Of a stretch of 20,001 nt of DNA, positions 13,844 to 20,001 are shown one piece after another. The stretch comes from Phycisphaerae bacterium (GTDB taxonomy: Bacteria > Planctomycetota > Phycisphaerae > Sedimentisphaerales > SM23-30). Position 1 is the stretch's first letter; each line of letters begins with the position of its first letter. The stretch lies in NCBI GenBank assembly GCA_021736565.1, contig JAIPFO010000018.1, positions 1-20,001 on the forward strand, in the 5' to 3' direction. Under the pieces are notes generated by a model. The model saw nothing but the letters and a program-made list of their open reading frames with translations. It was not told the origin of the DNA and made no database searches. The translations under genes and the position numbers were made by a program.

Positions 13844-16045
13844 ATGAGGAACAGTACATTGCCAACTGAAATTCTATCATTCCTGACCCCACCCCAGCAG
13901 CAGGCCGCCAGTCATATCGAAGGGCCCATGCTCGTCCTGGCAGGCCCCGGTAGCGGAAAAACACGCGTTATCATCCAAAGAATCGCCTATCTGGTCAGTC
14001 AGGGCATCGATCCGCACCATATTCTCGGAATTACCTTTACCAACAAAGCCGCTGAAGAAATGCGTAACCGCCTGGCAAATATGAATATCCAGCGCGGGGC
14101 CACCCTCTGCACCTTTCACAGCCTCTGCGCCCGGCTCATGCGCGAATACGCCACCGAAGTTGGCCTCCCGGCCGATTACAGCATCTATGACACCGCCGAT
14201 CAAAAAACCGCCATGCGAGAGGCCCTCAAGCTATGCAACCTCGACGCCAAAAATTACCCCCCCGAGCGAATGCTCTCCCGGATCAGCAAATACAAAAATG
14301 ACTTACAGCTCCCCGATGATATTGTCGAAAAAAATCAGTTCGATTTCATCTCAAAGATGATCGCCAAAGTCTATAAGGCCTACCAGGAAGTCCTCGAAAC
14401 CAACGGCGCGGTCGATTTCGACGATCTGCTCATGAAATTTGCGTTTTTACTCCGCGACCACCCTGAAATCCGCCAGCAGCTCAATCGGCGATATCAGTAT
14501 GTCCTGGTCGATGAATATCAGGACACCAACCACTGCCAGTATCAGATCGCACGGGGCCTGGCGATGGATCATGCCAATATTTTCGTCACCGGCGACCCCG
14601 ACCAGTCGATCTATGGCTGGCGAGGTGCGGACATTGGCAACATCCTGGCATTTGAAGAAGATTATCCCGATTGCAAGGTCGTCAGCCTCGAAGAGAACTT
14701 TCGCAGTACACCCCAGGTGCTTTCCCTGGCCGATGAGCTGATCAAATCGAACAAGGAACGTAAAGACAAGGGCCTCTTCACATCCAATCCCGACGGGCCA
14801 ACCCCCGACCTGAACGAATATTACAACGAATACGAAGAAGCCAAGGGGCTGGCAAAATGGATCAAACAGCAGCGGGAAGACGGCCTGGAATTCCGCGATA
14901 TGGCCGTCTTCTATCGGGTCAATTCCATGAGCCGGGTCCTGGAAGATTCACTTCGAAAAGAAAATATCCCCTACCAGATCATTCGCGGACTGGAATTCTA
15001 TCAGCGAAAAGAGATCAAGGACATGCTCGCTTACCTGCGATTGCTCATCAATCCCGCCGACCAGGTTTCCATCACCCGGATCATCAACCGCCCAACACGG
15101 GGTATCGGCAATACAACGATCTCACGGGTCATCGACCAATGCAAGGAAACCCACCAGGATATGTGGTCGGTCTTGAATGCCATTGAATTGGTGCCCGCCC
15201 TGAATGCCGGGGCCAAAACAAAGGTTAAGAAATTTGTCGACCTGATCATTAATTTACAGACCGAGCTCGAAGGGCCAGTCGCTCCGGTCATGCGACGCGT
15301 CTATGAAATGACCTCGCTGAAAGCCGCACTCCTGGCCGATAAAACCGAAGACCCTGCCCAGAATGTTGAAGAACTCATCAGCTCCGCCGAACAATACGAC
15401 AGCGAATCAGAAAATCCCAACCTCGCCGAATACCTCCAACAGGTCGCGCTGGCCAGCGATTCCGATGCGTATGACGCCGATGCCGGGGCCGTCTCACTGA
15501 TGACACTTCACGCCGCCAAGGGTCTGGAATTCCCCGCCGTCTTGATCATCGGCCTGGAAAACGGCCTCATCCCCCATTCACGAAGCCTCGAAGATGCCCG
15601 CGAAATGGAAGAAGAACGCCGATTGCTCTTCGTAGGCATCACCCGGGCCGAAAAAAAACTGACCATGAGTTTTGCGCGGTTTCGCACCGTCTTCGGTTCC
15701 TCCCAAGCAACCGTCCGCTCTGATTTCCTCCGAGAACTCACCGGCCTGGAATTTATTGCGGCCCAGGGCGAAGACGCCGACTTCGGCGGCGGTAACAACT
15801 TCAAAGCGACCGGTAACGCCCACTCCGATTATGATACAGAACCCGATCCTTACGAATTAGAAGACCAGGGCCCCAGCTTCAACACCGGCCAACTCGTCCG
15901 CCACCCGTCACTGGGCATCGGAAAAATCATCGAGGCCATCCCCGCACGAGAAAACTCCAAAGTCGTCGTCCAGTTCAAAACCAAAGGACGACGTACCCTC
16001 ATACTCAAATACGCCAAACTCGAACCACTGGACTACCCCGACTGA
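13844..16045 (+). CDS. pcrA: UvrD/PcrA superfamily 1 DNA helicase
   Basis: 733 residues, the normal length for PcrA. It unwinds DNA 3'-5' using ATP in nucleotide excision repair and at replication or transcription conflicts. All helicase motifs are present: Walker A LAGPGSGKTRVI (32-43), Ia ITFTNKAAEEM (63-73), II LVDEYQDTN (221-229), III GDPDQSIYGWRGAD (250-263), IV-like ENFRSTPQVL, V TLHAAKGLEFPAV (about 554-566), VI EEERRLLFVGITRAEKKL (about 588-605). The last 50 residues (GQLVRHPSLGIGKIIEAIP ... RRTLILKYAKLEPL) are the C-terminal Tudor-like domain that in PcrA/UvrD contacts RNA polymerase. The ATG at 13844 has no clear ribosome binding site. An in-frame TTG at 13859 has AGGA eight bases upstream and may be the true start, removing five residues. 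Confidence 0.95.
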   Translation: MRNSTLPTEILSFLTPPQQQAASHIEGPMLVLAGPGSGKTRVIIQRIAYLVSQGIDPHHILGITFTNKAAEEMRNRLANMNIQRGATLCTFHSLCARLMREYATEVGLPADYSIYDTADQKTAMREALKLCNLDAKNYPPERMLSRISKYKNDLQLPDDIVEKNQFDFISKMIAKVYKAYQEVLETNGAVDFDDLLMKFAFLLRDHPEIRQQLNRRYQYVLVDEYQDTNHCQYQIARGLAMDHANIFVTGDPDQSIYGWRGADIGNILAFEEDYPDCKVVSLEENFRSTPQVLSLADELIKSNKERKDKGLFTSNPDGPTPDLNEYYNEYEEAKGLAKWIKQQREDGLEFRDMAVFYRVNSMSRVLEDSLRKENIPYQIIRGLEFYQRKEIKDMLAYLRLLINPADQVSITRIINRPTRGIGNTTISRVIDQCKETHQDMWSVLNAIELVPALNAGAKTKVKKFVDLIINLQTELEGPVAPVMRRVYEMTSLKAALLADKTEDPAQNVEELISSAEQYDSESENPNLAEYLQQVALASDSDAYDADAGAVSLMTLHAAKGLEFPAVLIIGLENGLIPHSRSLEDAREMEEERRLLFVGITRAEKKLTMSFARFRTVFGSSQATVRSDFLRELTGLEFIAAQGEDADFGGGNNFKATGNAHSDYDTEPDPYELEDQGPSFNTGQLVRHPSLGIGKIIEAIPARENSKVVVQFKTKGRRTLILKYAKLEPLDYPD

Positions 16046-16063
16046 CCCCTCTACCACCAAAAA

Positions 16064-16101
16064 GGGACAGGCTGCTTTTGTACCCAAAAGAGGCCTGTCC
16101 C
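16064..16101. terminator. Strong bidirectional hairpin terminator built from a GGGACAGG repeat
   Basis: GGGACAGGC (16064-16072) pairs with GCCTGTCCC (16093-16101), and inside it CTTTTG (16075-16080) pairs with CAAAAG (16085-16090). It lies between the convergent pcrA and M48 peptidase genes, 19 bases after the pcrA stop, and can serve both. The arms resemble the repeat fragment at 11413-11437, so a mobile repeat may have been taken over as a terminator. Confidence 0.7.
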
Positions 16102-16138
16102 GTTTCCACGCTGCTCAAAAGACGCCTCTCCCACTCGC

Positions 16139-16981
16139 TTACTTTTTCACCGGCGCACCCAACATCCCCTGCATCTTAAGAAACTCACTTTTATTCGCAT
16201 CGGGCATATCTGCCGAAAACCGACTGTACTTGCTCGTGACAATATCCGTCGCCTCCTCGATCCGTTTCTGCGTCAGCGGATGCGTCTGGAACATCTCCCC
16301 CAGTCGGCTCCCCTCCTCGTTGGACAGTGATTTTAATATCTTCAAAAGCTCCACCGACCCCCACGGGTTGTACCCCGCCCGCGCCATATACCGTATCCCT
16401 AGTGAATCCGCCTGATATTCCTGTGTCCGGCTGAACTTCATATTCACCACATTAAACGTCAAGGCCCCGACCGTCTTGGCCGCCTGGGCATGCTCTTCAC
16501 CCGCCGCCATCTGGGCGATCTCCAATAATACCGAGCTCCCCATCTGCCGCTGCAACTGCGAAACACTGTGCATCGCCGCCACATGACCGATCTCATGGCT
16601 GATAACTGACGCTAATTGCCGTTCATTCTCCATTATCCGCATCAGGCCGGTCGTGACATACACCTTGCCGCCCGGCAACGCAAACGCGTTGGGAATCTCA
16701 GATCGCAGCAGGCCAAACTCATAGGGGATCTTCCGGTCCGATTCCGCCGAAACCTTTGCCCCGACACGCTTGACATACTCCTGAAGCGTTGCATCCGCCA
16801 CCAACCCGTCAAACTGCTTCTCAAACTCCGGTGCCGCCTTCAAACCCAGGGCAATTTCCTCCTTTTCAGAGATAAAAACCAGCTGATTCTTCCCCGTCGC
16901 AGGGTTCACCTGGCAGCCCGCCACACCCATCACCAGCACCATCAACCCCAACGCTATGTTCAAAAAACTTCTGCTCATCAT
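16139..16981 (-). CDS. M48-family metallopeptidase lipoprotein
   Basis: 280 residues. The N-terminus is a lipoprotein signal (FLNIALGLMVLVMGVAGC) with the lipidated cysteine at C23, followed by QVNPATGKNQLVFISEKEE, a sequence common in Oma1/LoiP/YcaL-type M48 proteases. The zinc site is HEIGH (H129, E130, H133), with the third ligand E188 in SRTQEYQADSLGIRYMARAG. PNAFALPGGKVYVTTGLM is the conserved strand pair before the active helix. The family degrades misfolded or damaged envelope proteins. The protein should sit on the periplasmic face of a membrane, with no membrane helix beyond the signal. The C-terminal FQTHPLTQKRIEEA is the usual family end. The ribosome binding site is poor; either of two adjacent ATGs (16981 or 16978) could start. 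It is monocistronic and convergent with pcrA. Confidence 0.92.
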   Translation of the reverse strand: MMSRSFLNIALGLMVLVMGVAGCQVNPATGKNQLVFISEKEEIALGLKAAPEFEKQFDGLVADATLQEYVKRVGAKVSAESDRKIPYEFGLLRSEIPNAFALPGGKVYVTTGLMRIMENERQLASVISHEIGHVAAMHSVSQLQRQMGSSVLLEIAQMAAGEEHAQAAKTVGALTFNVVNMKFSRTQEYQADSLGIRYMARAGYNPWGSVELLKILKSLSNEEGSRLGEMFQTHPLTQKRIEEATDIVTSKYSRFSADMPDANKSEFLKMQGMLGAPVKK

Positions 16982-17006
16982 ATTTACTCGTTTCTTCTTA
17001 TACTTG

Positions 17007-17143
17007 ATTTTCGTACTTTTTAGTATCCTGATCCCGCCTGCAGCAGGGCTTTCTCATACGCTTTGTAGAAGGTAACTTTTCGCACTTTTTAATACGTTAA
17101 TTCAACAATAAATCAACGATTCAAAAATAAAAAGTACGAAAAT
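17007..17143. repeat. Sixteen-base perfect inverted repeat with an inner third copy
   Basis: ATTTTCGTACTTTTTA (17007-17022) and TAAAAAGTACGAAAAT (17128-17143) are exact inverted arms 105 bases apart. A third copy, TTTTCGCACTTTTTAATA (17077-17094), repeats the left arm with two changes. They lie upstream of the M48 peptidase gene, the left arm within 40 bases of its start. They may be operator sites for that gene or the ends of a small insertion. The remainder of 17144-17315 shows nothing definite. Confidence 0.55.
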
Positions 17144-17315
17144 AGACGCTTTCGAATAGGATCTCCAAAGCCGGTCCAATAAAGACAAAACACGGATTCC
17201 TGCATCAACTGTCTTTATTGTAGCCCACTCCCAATCCCATTTCAACCCCTTTTCACGTCAACATCTGCCTTGACCTGCCAGATGTATTCCGGACAGGGGC
17301 GCTGAAACTTCTTGC

Positions 17316-17428
17316 GACTCCATCGTAATCCCCACGCCAAAAGCCATTTTTTCCCTTTACAATCGCCATTAAAGGGCTGAAAACGGGCTTCGGGGGCCGA
17401 CACGCCAAAAATGACGCTCGCGTCATTT
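17316..17428 (+). repeat. Dispersed palindrome repeat, copy G, overlapping the esterase 3' end
   Basis: The left module AATCCCCACGCCAAAAGCCA, a middle with AAAGGGCTGAAAACGGGCTTC, and a 20-base palindrome AAATGACGCTCGCGTCATTT (17409-17428, 9-base arms). The palindrome supplies the TGA stop of the esterase gene read on the minus strand (17423-17425). On that strand the stem is followed by TTGG, so it might also help end transcription. Confidence 0.7.
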
Positions 17429-19126
17429 ATACTTGTCCACATAATACATTTCTTTGTCGGAATGAGATTTTAATGGCCAATTGTCTGTCCGGAAGGGGTA
17501 AGCGGGAAGCTCTTGATTGTTCATCAGGCCGCCGACCGGTAAATTCGACGAGGCATAACGCACGGCCACAGGGTGCTCGACCTCCTCGCTCCAAACCGTC
17601 AACTGGCTGCCTCTGGGGTCGGCGATGGCTTTGGCATGATGAAAAACCCTGTCTTCCCCGGCAATGTAAAAGCCAACATCCACACTTTTATCAAGGGTCA
17701 AACCTTCTGAAGAAGATTTTTCAAAGTGAATAACGCACTTGCCCTCTTTAACGTCCATACTTTCATAGATGGGGCCTCGCCATTTAATGGCCCGACCGTG
17801 CAAATCTTTAACGTCATAAACGGTCGCCAAGGCCCAACGGGCAGAACGCTGGCCGACCGGCTGCTTGTGCCTGGGGTGAATATTCCCGTCAACGTTACAA
17901 TCAAATGTGACGATAAGACCCGAATCAGGGGTTCGACGCCAGGTATTGAACTGGATCTCCCTGATTATGTTTGTCGGATGATTCATGTCGTAGGTCATGC
18001 TGCGCCGCGTGCTCCATCCGGCAATTTGGATAATACCGAACGGAAGTTCCGGATCTTTAAACGTTTTACGCCAGTCGGAAATAACCGCGGGAAACGTTGC
18101 AGGGAAAGGGGCCCACTGGCCAAAACAATTGTTCTCTCCCTGGTAGAACAAAACACCTTTAATACTGAGACCGGCCAATGGCGTGATCATCGCGTTCATC
18201 ATACCGGCAGGCTGCCGCTCAATAAGTGAAGGGTCCCTGTAAGATTGGATATTGGGTTTACCAGGTGCGCGTTTGCCTTTTGCTAAAGTGGCAATTGCCT
18301 GTTTCCATTTTTCAACATCGTTTTCATAACGCTTCCGGGCGCCTGCTTCCCCGCCTTGGTCGACCCATTCCTTGCAGGCCGCGGCTTGTTGCTCGAAAGC
18401 TGGCCTCACCTCAGGAATACCTTTTAAAGTGTCAAGGCTAACCCAGTGCTGGGCCATGGTCCCCCCCCAGGAGGTGTCAACGATGCCAATCGGGCATTTG
18501 AGAACACGCTGCAAACGCCTGGCGAAGTAGTAGCCCACAGCGGTACACTTACCCGCATTCTCTGCGTCACAGGAAAGCCAGTGACCAGGAGATTTTGCAT
18601 CGTTGTTGTCAACCGGAAAGTCCGCCTGCTCTTTTTCGCTGGCGACAAGAGGTAAACGATTAAAACGGATCGAAGGGTAATCGACGGACAGAAGTTCTAT
18701 ATCCGCGTCACGCGTGGAGGATAATGTGCGTTCCATATTGCTTTGCCCACCGCAAACCCAAACTTCACCCACGAGAATATCTCTGACAGTCAGTTTATCG
18801 CCGCCCGAAGCGATCGTCATTGAACGGCCTTCAAAGCTGGCTTTAAGAGGGCGAAGGCTGATTTGCCAGGCACCGTTGTTATTACTGGTCGTTTTTACTT
18901 CCTGACCGGCAAATTTTACCGAAATCGCCTGACGAGCCGCCGCCCATCCCCAGATGCGAACCTCCTGACCTTGCTGTAATATCATATGGTCAGAAAATAT
19001 ATTGGCCAATGTCAGCTGGCTAACCGTTCGGTCTGGACGCTGAGGAAAACTTTGGGTTTCATCCGCACGAACAACAGGCGCACAAGAAATTAAAAAAACA
19101 ACGATAATAGATATAAAACGCAACAT
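17423..19126 (-). CDS. Sialate O-acetylesterase (SASA / SGNH hydrolase)
   Basis: 567 residues with a Sec signal peptide (residues 1-21, LRFISIIVVFLISCAPVVRA), so it is exported. The first 115 residues form the beta domain typical of this family (LANIFSDHMILQQGQEVRIWGWA). The SGNH catalytic domain starts at VGEVWVCGGQSNMERTL, with nucleophile S129. The oxyanion elements GIVDTSWGGTMAQHW (217-227) and FYQGENN (328-333) follow, and DGNIHPRHKQPVGQR carries the catalytic histidine H417. The enzyme removes O-acetyl groups from sialic acids; many planctomycete homologues act on acetylated polysaccharides instead. An excellent AAGGAG lies about six bases before the ATG. The stop codon lies inside a dispersed repeat, so the extreme C-terminus may have been set by that insertion. 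Its partners in glycan use would be the YhcH-type protein and sulfatase. Confidence 0.92.
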   Translation of the reverse strand: MLRFISIIVVFLISCAPVVRADETQSFPQRPDRTVSQLTLANIFSDHMILQQGQEVRIWGWAAARQAISVKFAGQEVKTTSNNNGAWQISLRPLKASFEGRSMTIASGGDKLTVRDILVGEVWVCGGQSNMERTLSSTRDADIELLSVDYPSIRFNRLPLVASEKEQADFPVDNNDAKSPGHWLSCDAENAGKCTAVGYYFARRLQRVLKCPIGIVDTSWGGTMAQHWVSLDTLKGIPEVRPAFEQQAAACKEWVDQGGEAGARKRYENDVEKWKQAIATLAKGKRAPGKPNIQSYRDPSLIERQPAGMMNAMITPLAGLSIKGVLFYQGENNCFGQWAPFPATFPAVISDWRKTFKDPELPFGIIQIAGWSTRRSMTYDMNHPTNIIREIQFNTWRRTPDSGLIVTFDCNVDGNIHPRHKQPVGQRSARWALATVYDVKDLHGRAIKWRGPIYESMDVKEGKCVIHFEKSSSEGLTLDKSVDVGFYIAGEDRVFHHAKAIADPRGSQLTVWSEEVEHPVAVRYASSNLPVGGLMNNQELPAYPFRTDNWPLKSHSDKEMYYVDKYK

Positions 19127-19249
19127 GAGTTCTCCTTAGGGTTCTGGATACAATTAGTAGATATCCTGGAAGCATTCACAGATATTTCGACGCATCGGGC
19201 AACACACCCCGTGCCAAACACCCTGTCCATAGAATTTCTGATCATAACA

Positions 19250-19343
19250 TGACTCCCACGTCAAAAGTCAATTTTGAAGCGATATATCCGACTTTAAGAC
19301 GCGGAAAACAAGCTTCAAAAATACTTATGACGCTGGCGTCAAA
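19250..19343 (+). repeat. Dispersed palindrome repeat, copy B (best-preserved copy)
   Basis: TGACTCCCACGTCAAAAGTC, then CGACTTTAAGACGCGGAAAA, CAAGCTTCAAAAATACTTA, and the perfect palindrome TGACGCTGGCGTCA (19328-19341). It is used here as the reference for the family. It is intergenic, upstream of the sialate O-acetylesterase gene. No direct duplication flanking the copy is obvious by eye. Confidence 0.75.
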
Positions 19344-19439
19344 AAGGCCCATGAGACATCAAGATCAATCCGCCAAAAGCAAACGGACGCCATTGCACTT
19401 GCGAATTATAACACAAAATGAATAGATTTCACACTTTTT

Positions 19440-19631
19440 TCATAAATCCCCGGCCAATGCCACAGCGTTAATAGCGAGGATCACTATACCCCAGGCAATC
19501 ACGGCGATGCTCAGCACGGCCAAAGCCAGTTCAAGAGGCGCCCCAAAATGATGGGGGACTGATGGGGAATTCCCCCCCAGTGTTGCAGGGGGTTGTGTTT
19601 CCCTGCCAGCGATAATAAGGAAATGCGACAT
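19440..19631 (-). CDS. Short membrane-helix peptide, possible gene remnant
   Basis: A 63-codon frame whose last half is a strong membrane helix, LELALAVLSIAVIAWGIVIL then AINAVALAGDL. The segment resembles the first helix of small DUF1622-type membrane proteins, but the match is from memory and weak. The N-terminal half is low-complexity and proline-rich, and no ribosome binding site precedes the ATG. It may be a fragment of a larger lost gene. The surrounding 19344-19834 stretch has no other supported feature. Confidence 0.25.
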   Translation of the reverse strand: MSHFLIIAGRETQPPATLGGNSPSVPHHFGAPLELALAVLSIAVIAWGIVILAINAVALAGDL

Positions 19632-19834
19632 CTATGCAAAGGACATAAGTGTTTGTATAATAAGAAATTAGGTTGATAATATATTTTTTCTTTATCTCTT
19701 TTGCTTGGCAGTCCAATTCACTTGACGCCCCCTGAGACGAAAAATCACCCCCCTAAATGCTCAGATGTTGCAACCCGATAATCAAACGAATCCGAAGGGG
19801 CTAAAAAAAGCCCTAAGGTTGAGTTATGTTTATG

Positions 19835-19863
19835 TTGACCAGGGCAAAGCGATTTATTATAAC
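19835..19863 (+). promoter_or_regulatory. Predicted sigma-70-type promoter near the right edge
   Basis: TTGACC (19835-19840), an exact 17-base spacer, then TATAAC (19858-19863). It is oriented toward the partial frame that leaves the window. Confidence 0.5.
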
Positions 19864-19918
19864 CAGTTACAAGATTAACTCCTGTTTTTGACAATTTTCG
19901 ATGGGAAGGATCTCGGAA

Positions 19919-20001
19919 GTGGAAAACGAAAAAACTTTAAGAACAATTGGAAAAAAGCTCCAGCGCTCAGAAAAAGGGAAACGCACGACCAGGAAAGGTA
20001 T
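19919..20001 (+). CDS. N-terminus of an unidentified protein, cut by the right edge
   Basis: An open frame runs to the window end from GTG 19919, which has AAGGA about nine bases upstream, or from an in-frame ATG at 19901 without a good site. It reads (M)ENEKTLRTIGKKLQRSEKG then KRTTRKG, a very basic, lysine- and arginine-rich opening. It starts about 50 bases after a good promoter, which is the main reason to believe it. The product cannot be named from 27 residues. Confidence 0.4.
   Translation, partial: MENEKTLRTIGKKLQRSEKGKRTTRKG

Noticed and set aside
19531..19716. 61-codon minus-strand frame
   Set aside because: It overlaps the 19440-19631 frame, with no protein-like features or ribosome binding site.
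1..20001. CRISPR array, tRNA or rRNA genes
   Set aside because: The repeats are dispersed, not regularly spaced with unique spacers, and no tRNA cloverleaf or rRNA-like sequence was noticed by eye. A dedicated RNA search was not possible.

Overview
The window looks like a chromosomal piece of a Planctomycetota bacterium, most likely the anaerobic, glycan-degrading Phycisphaerae side of the phylum. This is inferred from gene content, with no marker gene to confirm it. The pointers are a prepilin-like protein with an H-X9-DG C-terminal signature, a Tat-exported formylglycine sulfatase, a sialate O-acetylesterase, short CstA and FapA (DUF342) genes, long gaps between genes, and many small intergenic repeats. 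No rRNA, tRNA or CRISPR array was seen.

Layout. The left edge (1-170, minus) holds the N-terminus of a B12-binding radical SAM protein. An AT-rich accessory stretch follows (about 0.3-5.6 kb). It has a small membrane-anchored protein, a two-gene unit resembling type IV (AbiEi/AbiEii) toxin-antitoxin systems behind a highly symmetric promoter/operator, a four-helix membrane protein of unknown function, a block of MITE-like hairpins, and a six-cysteine protein. Next come a pilin-like H-X9-DG protein (minus), a fapA gene broken by one extra A in a run of eight, cstA, a 24-codon ORF with a very strong ribosome binding site, and a YhcH/NanQ-type gene. Right of that are a sulfatase (minus), a 740-bp gap, pcrA/uvrD, a strong two-way hairpin terminator, an M48 metallopeptidase lipoprotein (minus), a sialate O-acetylesterase (minus), and a mostly empty tail with a membrane-peptide remnant and the promoter and start of a gene leaving the right edge.

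How genes fit together. The YhcH-family gene, the sulfatase and the sialate O-acetylesterase all suit breakdown of sulfated, sialylated glycans, but they are not one operon. The AbiE-like pair overlaps by ATGA and should be one self-repressed transcript. The other genes look like single transcription units.

Most unusual feature. A dispersed intergenic repeat of about 90-100 bp has at least eight full, partial or decayed copies in these 20 kb. Its left module resembles CCCACGTCAAAAGTCATTTT and it ends in the palindrome TGACGCTGGCGTCA. All recognisable copies point the same way on the + strand whatever the direction of the neighbouring genes; only one doubtful half-copy is reversed. The copies reach into or abut the ends of several genes. 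A second repeat type (GCGACCCGC followed by a CCGGC/GCCGG hairpin) occurs twice, and a composite of both types brackets the AbiE-like region.
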